Source: Clavibacter sp. A6099 (lineage in GTDB: Bacteria > Actinomycetota > Actinomycetes > Actinomycetales > Microbacteriaceae). From it: 64,000 bases of DNA. This document shows positions 11,719 to 24,636 of the stretch, piece by piece. How positions within the stretch are numbered: the first letter of the stretch is position 1; every line of letters begins with the position of its first letter. The stretch covers positions 2,170,001 through 2,234,000 of the forward strand of contig NZ_CP083439.1 of the NCBI RefSeq assembly GCF_021919125.1, written 5' to 3'. Below the pieces are notes generated by a model. The model was given only the letters and a program-made list of their open reading frames with translations, searched no databases and was not told where the DNA came from. The translations under genes and the position numbers were made by a program.

Positions 11719-12593
11719 GCTCCTGTGATCTCGTTCGACGTCGATCTCCATTGTGTCGGATTGCTCCCCGCGCGACCGCTGAACCAGGCGAGGTACTCGT
11801 GGTTCCCGGCCCCGCCGACGATCGGGGAGGAGACGAGGCCGGCGGTCCCGAGGCCGAGGTCCCACGCGGCCCAGAGCACGCGCATGACGGCGTCGTCGCG
11901 GAGCCCCGGGTCGTGCACGATGCCCTCGCGGATCCCCGAGCGGCCCACCTCGAACTGCGGCTTGATCAGCAGCACGATGTCGGCGCCGTCCGCGGCGGTG
12001 CGCGCGATGGCCGGCAGCACGAGCCCGAGCGAGATGAAGGAGAGGTCGCCGACGACGAGCTCCGGTCGCTCCCCCGCCATGTCCGCGGGCGTCACGCCCG
12101 CGAGCGACTCGGGCGTCAGGTCGCGCACGTTGAACCCCTCGACGACGTCGACGCGCGGATCCTCGCGGATGAGCGGATCCAGCTGCCCGTGCCCCACGTC
12201 GAGCGCGACCACCCGTCGCGCGCCCCGCTCGAGCAGCACCTGCGTGAACCCACCCGTGGACGCGCCGACGTCGAGCGCCAGGCGCCCGTCGACCGCGACC
12301 CCGGGGAACGCGTCGAGCGCGCCGATCAGCTTGTGGGCACCGCGGCTCACGTACGCGTCCGTGCCTGCGACCTCGACGACGGAGCCGGGCATCACCCGGA
12401 ACGACGCCTTGACGACACCGCGCCCGTCGACCGTGACGAGCCCGTCGGCGATGAGCCGGGCGGCGTGGGTGCGCGAACGCGCCAGGCCGAGCGCGGGCAG
12501 GGCGGCGTCGAGCCGCAGGGCGCCGCCGAGCGGCTCGACGGGAACCGGGTCGGCAGCCGGCGTGGACGCGGTCGTGTCGCCGGGGTCAGCCAC
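11715..12593 (-). CDS. tlyA: TlyA-type rRNA 2'-O-methyltransferase
   Basis: Methylates ribose of cytidines in 16S and 23S rRNA in the mycobacterial homologue, which makes ribosomes sensitive to capreomycin. GTG at 12591-12593 gives 292 aa. An N-terminal S4 domain (LARSRTHAARLIADGLV) is followed by an FtsJ-like SAM domain with LDVGASTGGFTQVLLERGA, VGDLSFISL and LLIKPQFEVGR, which supply the K-D-K-type catalytic residues. The start overlaps the small upstream gene by 8 bases and the stop overlaps nadK. Target sites in this organism are inferred. Confidence 0.94.
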   Translation of the reverse strand: MADPGDTTASTPAADPVPVEPLGGALRLDAALPALGLARSRTHAARLIADGLVTVDGRGVVKASFRVMPGSVVEVAGTDAYVSRGAHKLIGALDAFPGVAVDGRLALDVGASTGGFTQVLLERGARRVVALDVGHGQLDPLIREDPRVDVVEGFNVRDLTPESLAGVTPADMAGERPELVVGDLSFISLGLVLPAIARTAADGADIVLLIKPQFEVGRSGIREGIVHDPGLRDDAVMRVLWAAWDLGLGTAGLVSSPIVGGAGNHEYLAWFSGRAGSNPTQWRSTSNEITGA

Positions 12594-12795
12594 GCGTCGC
12601 GGCCCCGTCGCCGCCCTCGAGCCGGGCGCGCAGCTCGTCGTGCAGCAGCGCGAAAGCGGCCGCGCGGTCGCCGAGCGGCTGCTCCTCGATGAGCTGCAGC
12701 CGGGAGACCAGCTCCTCCTCCACGTCGCGGCCGTCGTCGGGCTCCGACTCCGGTGCGGATGCCGCTCGAGCACTGTCGTCCGGGTCGTCGCTCAC
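12586..12795 (-). CDS. Small conserved acidic protein between HAD phosphatase and tlyA
   Basis: A 69-aa hypothetical protein: an acidic, Asp/Ser-rich first half and a helical second half (LVSRLQLIEEQPLGDRAAAFALLHDELRARLE). It starts with ATG or GTG at 12793-12795, 9 bases after the HAD gene stop, and overlaps tlyA by 8 bases. M. tuberculosis has a similar-sized gene (Rv1693) at the same place, as I recall. No function is known to me. The conserved slot and overlap with tlyA suggest a real coding gene and perhaps a translational-coupling role. Confidence 0.75.
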   Translation of the reverse strand: MSDDPDDSARAASAPESEPDDGRDVEEELVSRLQLIEEQPLGDRAAAFALLHDELRARLEGGDGAATRG

Positions 12796-12804
12796 GCCGT
12801 CACG

Positions 12805-13836
12805 CTATGCCCGGCCTGCGCCGGCCGCGACGTACAGCGACTCCTGCACGTCGAGCCCGTAGATCGGCCGGCCCGAGTTCCAGATCACGGCGCAGGCGGC
12901 GCGCAACGTGTCGATGGTGGATCCGCCGTCCTTGACGACCTCCACACGGTCGCCCGCGATGCGCACGGACGACTTCCCGACCGTCGCCACGCGGCCCTCC
13001 TGCGAGAACCGCGTCTCGGGGTACGGCTCGTGCAGCTGCCCGAGGTGCTCGAGGATGAACGTCGGCCGCTGGTCCTCCTCGGCGGCGAGGAGCTGCTTCG
13101 CCCGGTCGATCCCGGTGAGCACGTGGACCGACGTCATCCCGGCGCGCGTCGCCCCGAGGATGTCGGTGTCGAGCCGGTCGCCGAGGAACACGGGCCGCTG
13201 GGCGCCGAAGCGCTCGCGCGCCACGTCGAAGATCGGCGTCTCCGGCTTGCCCGCGACCACGGGGAGCCGACCGACCGCCGTGTGCACGGCCGAGACGAGC
13301 GTGCCGTTGCCGGGTGCGATGCCCCGCGCGACGGGGATGGTCCAGTCGGTGTTGGTCGCGACCCACACCACGTCAGGGTCGGCCAGCGCGAACGCGGCCT
13401 CGGCCAGCTGGGCCCAGCCCACCTCCGGCGAGAAGCCCTGCACGACCGCCGCCGGGCTGTCCTCCGTGGAGCGCGTGACCACGTACCCGGCCTTCTCGAG
13501 CTCGTGCACGAGGCCATCCCCGCCGACGACGAGCACGGTGGATCCGGCGGGCACCCGGTCCGCGAGCAGGCGCAGCGCGGCCTGCGGCGACGTGACGACG
13601 TCCGCGGGCGCCACCGTGAGCCCGAGCGAGCTCAGGTGCTCGGCGACCGACGCGTCCGTGCGCGAGGCGTTGTTGGTGATGTAGCCGAGCCGGATCCCGT
13701 CGCCGGCGGCGCGGTTCAGCGCGTCGACCGCGTGCGGGATGCTGTCGGGCCCGGCGTACACGACGCCGTCGAGGTCCGCGAGGATCACGTCCACGCCGTC
13801 GAGCGGCGCACTGCCCTTGGACGCCCTAGCGAACAT
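12805..13836 (-). CDS. HAD-IIA family phosphatase (NagD/phosphoglycolate phosphatase-like)
   Basis: HAD superfamily hydrolase, subfamily IIA; substrate unknown (glycerol-3-phosphate phosphatase is the role reported for the M. tuberculosis homologue Rv1692). ATG at 13834-13836 gives 343 aa. Motif I is ILADLDGVVYAG, motif II ITNNASRT, motif III around VAGKPETPIF and motif IV FLGDRLDTDILGA. About 80 extra C-terminal residues follow the HAD fold. The start overlaps the TPR gene stop by 11 bases. The long in-frame extension upstream is the antisense-like shadow of that gene and is left out. Confidence 0.92.
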   Translation of the reverse strand: MFARASKGSAPLDGVDVILADLDGVVYAGPDSIPHAVDALNRAAGDGIRLGYITNNASRTDASVAEHLSSLGLTVAPADVVTSPQAALRLLADRVPAGSTVLVVGGDGLVHELEKAGYVVTRSTEDSPAAVVQGFSPEVGWAQLAEAAFALADPDVVWVATNTDWTIPVARGIAPGNGTLVSAVHTAVGRLPVVAGKPETPIFDVARERFGAQRPVFLGDRLDTDILGATRAGMTSVHVLTGIDRAKQLLAAEEDQRPTFILEHLGQLHEPYPETRFSQEGRVATVGKSSVRIAGDRVEVVKDGGSTIDTLRAACAVIWNSGRPIYGLDVQESLYVAAGAGRA

Positions 13837-15565
13837 CGCGGTCAGCCTCCCCGGCGTCGTCGGCCCGCGGGGCCTCGTCCTGGGCGTCCGCGGCGGGCGA
13901 CTCGTCGGCCGCATCGCCATCGACCTCCAGCTCGTCGTCGACGTCGACCGCGATGTCCTCGCTGTCGCCCTCCTCGCTCGGCGGGCTCGGCTCAGCCGCG
14001 TGGACGGGGTCGTCCGAGGCGTCGACGGTGGCATCCGACGCCTCGTCGGACTCGACGGCGCTCGCGCCCGCATGGAGCGCGTCGCCGGCTCCGTCGTCCT
14101 CGGACGACTCGTGCCCACCGTCCTCGACCTCGAGCTCCTCCTCGACGACCTCGACCATGTCGTCCCAACCCTCGTCCGGATCCGCGAACGCCGCCTCGGC
14201 CGCATCGGCTCGCTGACGCCAGGCATCCGCCTCCGCCGAGCGACCCAGCTCCGCGAGCACCTCCGCGTAGGCGTGGAAGAGGTCCGCGCTGTACGAGTAG
14301 GCGACGTCCCGGTTCAGCTGCGCGATCGAGAGCTCGTCGAGAGCCGCCTCCGTCTGGCCGAGGTCGAGACGCGCCCCGGACATCGCGATCGCGAGCGCGA
14401 CCTGCTCCGCCGCCGGCAGCGTCTCCTTCGGGACCGAACGCCCGAGCTCCAGGGCCTTGTCCGGGCGTCCCTGCCCGCGCTCGCTGTCGACCATGAGGGC
14501 GAGCTGGTCGTCCTTGCCGGAGATGCGCCGGTAGGTCCGCAGCTCGCGCAGCGCGAGCGCGTAGTCCCCGACGGCGTACGCCGTGATGGCCAGCGATTCC
14601 CGGACCACCGCGATGCGACCTGCACGGCGAGCAGCCGAGGTGGCGTGCCGGTGCGCGAGCTCCGGATCCTCCTCGATGAGACGAGCCGCCATCACCAGGT
14701 GCTGCGCGACGCCCTCGGCGTTGTCCTTGCTCAGCGTCTTCAGCTCGTTGCGGGCGATGCGGTCGAGATCGCCCGGCTTCACGTCCTCGGGGATCTCGGG
14801 ATCCTCGTGGCGCGGACGCACGGACCGCAGCTCGCGCGCGCGCAGCTGCTCCTCCGTCAGGGCCTCCTCGTAGCGAGGGGCGTCGCGGTCGTTCCGCGCT
14901 GGTCGTCCGTCGCGCGTCCAGAGCTTGTCGCCGTCGCGCGGCGGTCGAGCGCCTCCACGTCCGGCGTCACGGCCACCGGCATCCCGACCGCCGTCCTTCG
15001 ACCACGGCTTCCGCTCGCCGTCCCTCGCCGGACGCGGCGAACTCGACCCGCCATCACGCGACCAGGGCTTGCGCTCCCCGTCACGCTGCGGCCGGGAAGC
15101 CCCACCGCCGTCCTTCGACCACGGCTTGCGCTCCCCGTCACGAGCGGGACGAGCCGGACCGCCGGCCCCGCCGCCGTCCTTGGACCAGGGCTTGCGCTCC
15201 CCATCGCGCTGCGGCCGGGACGTCCCACCGCCGTCCTTCGACCACGGCTTGCGCTCCCCGTCACGAGCGGGACGAGCCGGACCGCCGCCATCACGGGACC
15301 AGGGCTTGCGCTCACCATCACGCTGCGGCCGACCGGCGGCTCCACCGCCGTCCTTGGACCAGGGCTTGCGCTCTCCGTCACGAGCCGGGCGGTCTCCCCC
15401 GGCGGCACGCGGACCGGAGGAACGCCCGCCTTCACGGGGCCCGCGAGGCGCACCCGCGGAACCGCGGTCGTACGGCGGCTTGCCGCCATCACGGCCACGC
15501 GCCGAGTGCGACGATCCGCGGTCCTGGCCCTCTGGCCGGCTGTCTCGATCGGATGAGTCGCTCAC
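13826..15565 (-). CDS. Repeat-rich protein: basic tandem repeats, TPR-like core, acidic tail
   Basis: Unknown function, 579 aa, GTG start at 15563-15565 preceded by AGGAG. Residues 1-58 are Arg/Gly/Ser-rich. Residues 59-195 hold seven copies of a 19-22 residue unit with core DGERKPWSKDGGG, alternately introduced by RPAR and RPQR, and an eighth degenerate copy ends near 222. Residues 235-450 are Ala/Leu-rich helical repeats resembling TPRs. Residues 455-579 are an acidic, low-complexity tail. The position matches the TPR-like Rv1691 family upstream of HAD and tlyA, but the basic repeats are not something I recognise from that family. It is the first gene of the long minus-strand train, just below the rRNA terminator. 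Confidence 0.88.
   Translation of the reverse strand: MSDSSDRDSRPEGQDRGSSHSARGRDGGKPPYDRGSAGAPRGPREGGRSSGPRAAGGDRPARDGERKPWSKDGGGAAGRPQRDGERKPWSRDGGGPARPARDGERKPWSKDGGGTSRPQRDGERKPWSKDGGGAGGPARPARDGERKPWSKDGGGASRPQRDGERKPWSRDGGSSSPRPARDGERKPWSKDGGRDAGGRDAGRGGARPPRDGDKLWTRDGRPARNDRDAPRYEEALTEEQLRARELRSVRPRHEDPEIPEDVKPGDLDRIARNELKTLSKDNAEGVAQHLVMAARLIEEDPELAHRHATSAARRAGRIAVVRESLAITAYAVGDYALALRELRTYRRISGKDDQLALMVDSERGQGRPDKALELGRSVPKETLPAAEQVALAIAMSGARLDLGQTEAALDELSIAQLNRDVAYSYSADLFHAYAEVLAELGRSAEADAWRQRADAAEAAFADPDEGWDDMVEVVEEELEVEDGGHESSEDDGAGDALHAGASAVESDEASDATVDASDDPVHAAEPSPPSEEGDSEDIAVDVDDELEVDGDAADESPAADAQDEAPRADDAGEADRDVR
14981..15391 (-). repeat. In-frame tandem repeat, seven units of 57-66 bases
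   Basis: Seven near-identical units inside the TPR protein gene, each encoding RP(A/Q)RDGERKPWS(K/R)DGG. Units alternate between the RPAR and RPQR types, so the array looks as if it grew by duplication of a two-unit block. Repeats are contiguous and translated, which separates them from a CRISPR array. A degenerate eighth copy lies below 14981. Such arrays usually vary in copy number between strains by slippage or recombination. Confidence 0.9.
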
Positions 15566-15634
15566 TGTGCTCCTGTCGGCCGCGTGGGCCAGATGATGTC
15601 TGTGGTGTTGTGGGTGTCGCCGAAGTCAGGTCCC

Positions 15635-15663
15635 AGGCTAACCGCTGCCGTCGTCCGTGTGCA
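15635..15663 (-). promoter_or_regulatory. Candidate promoter of the TPR-to-der gene train
   Basis: On the minus strand a TAGCCT hexamer (15635-15640) lies about 70 bases before the TPR gene start, with a weak TGCACA at 15658-15663 after a 17-base spacer. The -10 matches those proposed for the SatD-like gene and clgR. The rest of the 350-base region between this gene and 5S holds only the rRNA terminator; no other gene is convincing there. Confidence 0.35.
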
Positions 15664-15863
15664 GCGGACCGGCTTCGGCGATCATCCTGGTCGCGCACGG
15701 ACCCCCGGCGGGCCGCATGGCCACCGCCAGGTCAGGCCGACCACGTGGCCGGACTCCACCCGCGAGAGGCTCACCCGCCCGTCCCCGCCGCGAAGGCCGA
15801 TCACGGACCCAGTCCGAAGGCCATGCCGCGGAGGATCGCCCGGGACGCCTCGGGTGTTAACGC

Positions 15864-15896
15864 AGAAAGGCCCGCCGCACGATGTGCGACGGGCCT
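15864..15896 (-). terminator. Intrinsic terminator of the rRNA operon
   Basis: Just below the 5S gene, a 13-bp stem (15868-15880 with 15884-15896, one mismatch) closes a 3-base loop. Read on the minus strand it is AGGCCCGTCGCAC, ATC, GTGCGGCGGGCCT, followed by TTTCT. This is a textbook rho-independent terminator and separates the rRNA operon from the TPR gene train. Confidence 0.88.
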
Positions 15897-15917
15897 CCCC
15901 GATCATTCTCAAGTTAA

Positions 15918-16036
15918 GTCCGGCGGTGTCCTACTCTCCCACAGGGTCCCCCCTGCAGTACCATCGGCGCTGAGAGTCTTAGCTTCCGGGTTCGGAATGT
16001 GACCGGGCGTTTCCCTCTCGCTATGGCCGCCGAAAC
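15918..16036 (-). rRNA. rrf: 5S ribosomal RNA
   Basis: About 119 bases that on the minus strand begin GTTTCGGCGGCCATAGC and contain the conserved AACGCCCGGTCACATTCCGA and GATGGTACTGCAGGGGGG segments. The 5 prime and 3 prime ends (GGCGG with CCGCC) pair as helix I. Ends are set by homology recall and may be off by a few bases. It is the last gene of the 16S-23S-5S operon. Confidence 0.97.
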
Positions 16037-16154
16037 ACCTCATACACACCCCGACAGGGCATGAAATCTGTGATGAATCGACCAGTCAAGCTGGTTGTTC
16101 AATTAGCACCCGACCGTATATCGGGAACCACATAGTGGACGCAAGCAAAGTGTT
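16037..16154 (-). other. 23S-5S spacer with 3 prime half of the 23S processing stalk
   Basis: A spacer of about 118 bases without gene or tRNA. Bases 16127-16147 are complementary, 20 of 21 positions counting two G-U pairs, to 19375-19395 in the 16S-23S spacer. The two would pair across the entire 23S to form the stalk cut by RNase III. The short inverted repeat around 16081-16095 (CAGTCAAGCTGG) may form a small hairpin before 5S. Confidence 0.8.
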
Positions 16155-21220
<5,066 letters not shown>

Positions 21221-21421
21221 TGCTTAAACGCACGACCACCCGAAAGCGATCGGCACATCTAAAGCCAGACGTGAACGGGAATCGAACACGAACCAGCAAG
21301 TTTGAAACCGACAGAACAAATCATTACTGACTTGCTTGTTTGTTTAAATGTATTCCAAAGGAATCCGAAACGAGCATCCGAAGGACACCCGCAACGGGTA
21401 TTTGGCATTTGACATTGTGCA

Positions 21422-21440
21422 CGCTGTTGAGTTCTCAAGG
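21422..21440 (-). promoter_or_regulatory. boxA-like motif in the rRNA leader
   Basis: On the minus strand CCTTGAGAACTCAACAGCG, about 200 bases before 16S. The core TTGAGAACTnnACAG recurs in the 16S-23S spacer at 19387-19401. Such repeated leader/spacer elements in rRNA operons usually belong to the Nus antitermination signal (boxA) or the processing stalks. Assignment is by position and recurrence only. Confidence 0.5.
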
Positions 21441-21556
21441 AACGGACGCTCCCGACACCGACCATCACAGCCAGCCATCGGAGCTCACACTCCACCGCTC
21501 CCCGTGGGAGTGATCCAGACCAAACAGCCCAGCACTCACGTCGGAAGCAGAATCAG

Positions 21557-21586
21557 ACCCTAGCTCAGTTGATGGTAAACACGCAA
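21557..21586 (-). promoter_or_regulatory. Candidate rRNA promoter, downstream copy
   Basis: Minus strand: TTGCGT at 21581-21586, spacer of 18 bases, TAGGGT at 21557-21562. It lies about 340 bases before 16S and after the tyrS stop. The rest of 21221-21778 holds leader RNA and no gene. Confidence 0.45.
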
Positions 21587-21686
21587 CCCTTCAGGGCCAC
21601 GGCAACTTCTGTTTCACCAGGATCACCACCACCAGAACAGCTCCGGAAGCTTCTCAGCTCCCCGCCCGTTCCGGCGACAAGAGGAG

Positions 21687-21715
21687 ACATTACGCGGACC
21701 ACCCCACCCCCGCAA
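21687..21715 (-). promoter_or_regulatory. Candidate rRNA promoter, upstream copy
   Basis: Minus strand: TTGCGG at 21710-21715, spacer of 17 bases, TAATGT at 21687-21692. Tandem promoters are usual for rRNA operons. The same -35 hexamer occurs before the LysM gene. Confidence 0.45.
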
Positions 21716-21778
21716 AACCACCCACATCCCGGGCGTGTCGCCACAACCCTCGGAAAGAAGAGCTGATCAAGGGTGGAT

Positions 21779-23083
21779 TCAGGCGACGGTGACGCCCGCG
21801 AGGGTCTTCTTGCCCCGCCGGATCACGGCGAAACGGCCGTGCAGGAGGGCGTCGACGACAGCGGCCGCGTCGTCCACCGCGACGTTGTTCACGTAGACCC
21901 CGCCCTGCGTGATCGCGCGCCGAGCCTCACCCGCGCTCGAGACCAGACCGGTGTCGATCAGCGCCTGGATCACCGTCGTGCCGGCGGCGACCTCCGCGGA
22001 CGGGAGCTCGCCCAGCGCGGCGCGGAGCGTCGGCTCGTCGAGCGCGGTCAGCTCGCCCTGCCCGAACAGCGCCTGCGCCGCGGCGATGGCGGACTCCGTC
22101 GCCTCGACACCGTGGACCAGCGACGTCACCTCCCAGGCCAGCGTCCGCTGGGCCTCGCGTCGGAAGGGCTCGGACTCCACGGCCCGTGCCAGCTCCTCGA
22201 TGCGGGCCCGGTCGAGGAACGTGAAGAGGCGGAGGCGCTGGATCACGTCCGCATCCTCCGTGTTGAGCCAGAACTGGTAGAACGCGTACGGGCTCGTCAG
22301 GTCCGGGTCGAGCCAGATCGCATTGCCCTCGCTCTTGCCGAACTTGGTGCCGTCGGAGTTGGTGATGAGGGGCGTGCCGATGGCGTGCGCGGTGGTCCGC
22401 TCGCTGCGCCGGATCAGGTCGGTGCCACTGGTCAGGTTGCCCCACTGGTCGCTGCCGCCGGTCTGCAGCACGCACCCGTACGTGCGGTGCAGCTCGCGGA
22501 AGTCGAGACCCTGCAGGATCTGGTAGCTGAACTCCGTGTAGCTGATGCCCTCGTCGGAGTTGAGGCGCGCGCTCACCGCGTCCTTCTTGAGCATGGTGCC
22601 CACCCGGAAGTGCTTGCCGACCTCCCGGAGGAAGTCGATGGCGCTCATCGGCGCCGTCCAGTCCAGGTTGTTCACGATCCGCACGGCGTTGTCGCCCTCG
22701 GGGCTGAGGAACGCCGAGACCTGCGCCTGCACACGGCCCACCCAGTCCGCGACCACCTCCGGGTCGTTGAGGGTGCGCTCGGCGGTCGGCCGCGGGTCGC
22801 CGATCAGGCCGGTGGACCCGCCCACGAGGCCGAGCGGACGGTGCCCGGCCAGCTGGAAGCGGCGCATGAGCAGCAGCTGCACGAGGTTGCCCAGGTGCAG
22901 GCTCGGCGCGGTGGGGTCGAAGCCGCAGTAGTACGTGATGGGCGGACCGGAGAGCAGCTCCTTCAGCGCACCCTGGTCCGTGGAGACATGCACGTACCCG
23001 CGCCAGACGATCTCCTCCCACACGTCCTCGAAGGACGGGTCGTTGCGCTGGGAGCAGAGTCGGTCGGGATCGGCGTTCGTCAC
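21779..23083 (-). CDS. tyrS: Tyrosyl-tRNA synthetase
   Basis: Charges tRNA-Tyr. The 434-aa class I synthetase starts with ATG or GTG at 23081-23083. The HIGH-type motif is HLGN in PTAPSLHLGNLVQLL, the KMSKS-type motif is KFGKSEGN, and LQTGGSDQWGNLTSGTDLIRR is the tyrosine-binding stretch. A C-terminal S4 domain binds tRNA. No T-box leader is visible upstream. The rRNA operon starts directly after its stop, so rRNA promoters must act within about 550 bases. In M. tuberculosis the homologue is Rv1689, with no rRNA operon beside it. Confidence 0.97.
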   Translation of the reverse strand: MTNADPDRLCSQRNDPSFEDVWEEIVWRGYVHVSTDQGALKELLSGPPITYYCGFDPTAPSLHLGNLVQLLLMRRFQLAGHRPLGLVGGSTGLIGDPRPTAERTLNDPEVVADWVGRVQAQVSAFLSPEGDNAVRIVNNLDWTAPMSAIDFLREVGKHFRVGTMLKKDAVSARLNSDEGISYTEFSYQILQGLDFRELHRTYGCVLQTGGSDQWGNLTSGTDLIRRSERTTAHAIGTPLITNSDGTKFGKSEGNAIWLDPDLTSPYAFYQFWLNTEDADVIQRLRLFTFLDRARIEELARAVESEPFRREAQRTLAWEVTSLVHGVEATESAIAAAQALFGQGELTALDEPTLRAALGELPSAEVAAGTTVIQALIDTGLVSSAGEARRAITQGGVYVNNVAVDDAAAVVDALLHGRFAVIRRGKKTLAGVTVA

Positions 23084-23230
23084 GCGATCACGGTATCAGC
23101 GCGGCATCGCGGGGACGGCGGGACGCGGCGGTGTCGTCCGCTCCCGGGCGGGGCGGTCGGGCTCGGACCGCTGTCGGTGGTCCCGGACATGCTCGTGAGC
23201 GCATCGGGGCGATGTGATCAGGCCCATGGG

Positions 23231-23277
23231 CTTGATCTACGGAGATCAAGTGCATAGCCTTGATGTTCACGCATCAA
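23231..23277 (+). promoter_or_regulatory. Twin TTGAT-N8-ATCAA operators over a promoter
   Basis: Two palindromes with the same architecture: TTGAT at 23232-23236 with ATCAA at 23245-23249 (first site extends to 8-bp arms CTTGATCT/AGATCAAG), and TTGAT at 23260-23264 with ATCAA at 23273-23277. They are 28 bases apart. A promoter fits between them: TTGATC (23232-23237), 17 bases, TAGCCT (23255-23260). The -35 lies in site 1 and site 2 follows the -10, the layout of a repressor-controlled promoter. The following gene encodes a protein with a possible DNA-binding helix-turn-helix. Confidence 0.65.
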
Positions 23278-23302
23278 TGACACGGCCTTGAGGGGGTTCC
23301 GC

Positions 23303-24010
23303 ATGTTCGTCATCACCGCCGACCAGAAGGGCAGCAGGACCGACGTCGACCGCGCCGGGACGGGACGGGACGATCTGGCGTCGCGCTTCGAGGGCCGGCT
23401 CGTGCTCCCGGTCGACCGCACGTCCGGCGACGAGCTGCAGGCGCTCGTCGCCGACGCGGACACCGCCCTCGACATGGCGCTCGTCCTCACCCGCGCCGGG
23501 CACTGGAGCGTCGGCCTCGGGATCGGAGCCGTGCGCACCCCGCTCCCCCGGGCGACGCGCGAGGCCACCGGCCCGGCCTTCATCGCCGCGCGTGACGCGG
23601 TCGGCGCGGCCAAGCGGAGCGCGACGAGGTTCGCGCTCGCGGTGGATCCGCCTGCTCCCCCGACAGCCGACGGTCCGGGATCCGACGGCCCGGGCTCCGG
23701 GCTCCCCGGCCCCGACGAGGTCGAGGCGCTCGTCACGCTGCTGCTCCTGGCGCGGGACCGCCGCACCGCCCAGGGCTGGGACGTCGTCGACCGGATGGCG
23801 GACGGGAGCACGCAGCGTGAGGTCGCCGCCGCCCTCGGCATCACTCCCCAGGCCGTGAGCACGCGGCTGCGGACCAGCGCATGGCGCGCCGAGCGGGCCG
23901 CGATCCCGGGGCTCGTCGCGCTGCTCGCCCACCTCGACGCGCAGGCGACCCGGGGCGAGGGCACCGCGGCACCCGCACCGCGATCCGCCCGCGCGGGGGC
24001 GCGCTCGTGA
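23303..24010 (+). CDS. SatD-like protein with C-terminal helix-turn-helix
   Basis: Start at ATG 23303-23305 with AGGGGG 6 bases upstream; 235 aa. The N-terminus FVITADQKGSRTDVDRAG resembles the SatD family opening. Residues 130-155 are a Pro/Gly linker. The segment MADGSTQREVAAALGITPQAVSTRLRTSAW near residue 165-195 is a clear helix-turn-helix of the sigma-region-4/LuxR-like kind. So it is likely a DNA-binding regulator, perhaps of its own promoter. The stop overlaps the next gene as GTGA. SatD proteins are of unclear function (first noted in a Streptococcus sat locus). Family name is from recall. Confidence 0.7.
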   Translation: MFVITADQKGSRTDVDRAGTGRDDLASRFEGRLVLPVDRTSGDELQALVADADTALDMALVLTRAGHWSVGLGIGAVRTPLPRATREATGPAFIAARDAVGAAKRSATRFALAVDPPAPPTADGPGSDGPGSGLPGPDEVEALVTLLLLARDRRTAQGWDVVDRMADGSTQREVAAALGITPQAVSTRLRTSAWRAERAAIPGLVALLAHLDAQATRGEGTAAPAPRSARAGARS

Positions 24011-24606
24011 TCCCGGTGGGGACTCCCGGGGAGATCACGGCGTGGATCGCCCTCTGCGTGCTGGTGAGCGCGGCGCTGGTCCTCGCGCTCCTGGCGATGC
24101 GGACGCCCCGGACGGGCCGCGTGGCCGCGGCCGCGGGCACGCTCGCCTGCGCCCTCGCGCTCGGGCTGGCCCTCACCGGCCCCGCGTCGCCCCTGGTCGT
24201 CGGCTTCCTGGGCCTGATCGCGGTCGTGCTCGCGGTGCTGGGCGGCGGCTCCGCGTCCACCGCGGTGCTCGCCCTCGCCACTCGCGGCTCGGTGCCGCCG
24301 GGAGCGTTCGGCGGGATCCTGGTGGCGCCGCGCGGGCACGAGGACGATCCGTCGGCGCTGCGTCGACCCACCCGCGAGGTGCTGCGCGGCGGCGCGACGA
24401 TCGGGATGCTCGAGCGGCTGGCCGTGGTGGCCGTCATCCTCGCCGGCTACCCCGAAGCGCTCGCGGTCATCATCGCGATCAAGGGCGTCGGCCGGTTCTC
24501 GGAGCTCGGCGAGGCTGCGGAGGCGCGAGAGCGGTTCATCATCGGCACGCTGGTCAGCTGGCTGTGGGCCGCCACCTGCGCGGCGGTCGTGCTGGTCGTC
24601 CGCTAG
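24007..24606 (+). CDS. Membrane protein coupled to the SatD-like gene
   Basis: GTG at 24007-24009 overlaps the upstream stop. The 199-aa protein has about five hydrophobic segments: residues 10-31, 37-58, 60-78, 133-152 and 178-198. A polar loop of about 50 residues (90-130) is probably cytosolic. The stretch KGVGRFSELGEAAEARERFIIG before the last helix looks conserved-like and may be the functional motif. I do not recognise a named family. Overlap with the SatD-like gene suggests a two-gene unit in which the first regulates or partners the second. Confidence 0.8.
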   Translation: MIPVGTPGEITAWIALCVLVSAALVLALLAMRTPRTGRVAAAAGTLACALALGLALTGPASPLVVGFLGLIAVVLAVLGGGSASTAVLALATRGSVPPGAFGGILVAPRGHEDDPSALRRPTREVLRGGATIGMLERLAVVAVILAGYPEALAVIIAIKGVGRFSELGEAAEARERFIIGTLVSWLWAATCAAVVLVVR

Positions 24607-24636
24607 TCGCCCACCCGTCCGCGTCGCGCGGACCGG

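Noticed and set aside
9961-14496. Very long plus-strand open frame of 1511 codons
   Set aside because: Runs antisense over recN, nadK, tlyA and the HAD gene, all with strong family motifs. GC-rich third positions on one strand keep the opposite frame open.
14981-15391. Regular repeats considered as CRISPR
   Set aside because: Units are contiguous, in frame and differ by codon changes; no unique spacers or cas genes.
14925-15596. Repetitive plus-strand frame (LRSPSRCGR units)
   Set aside because: Mirror of the repeat array in the minus-strand TPR gene; no ribosome site or family match.
15584-15973. Plus-strand frame upstream of the TPR gene
   Set aside because: Crosses the rRNA terminator and part of 5S.
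23084-23230. T-box leader for tyrS
   Set aside because: No T-box sequence or terminator/antiterminator pair is visible before tyrS.
23088-23270. 60-codon minus-strand frame starting MNIKAMHLIS
   Set aside because: Lies over the operator/promoter region and lacks a ribosome site; Pro/Arg-rich remainder looks random.
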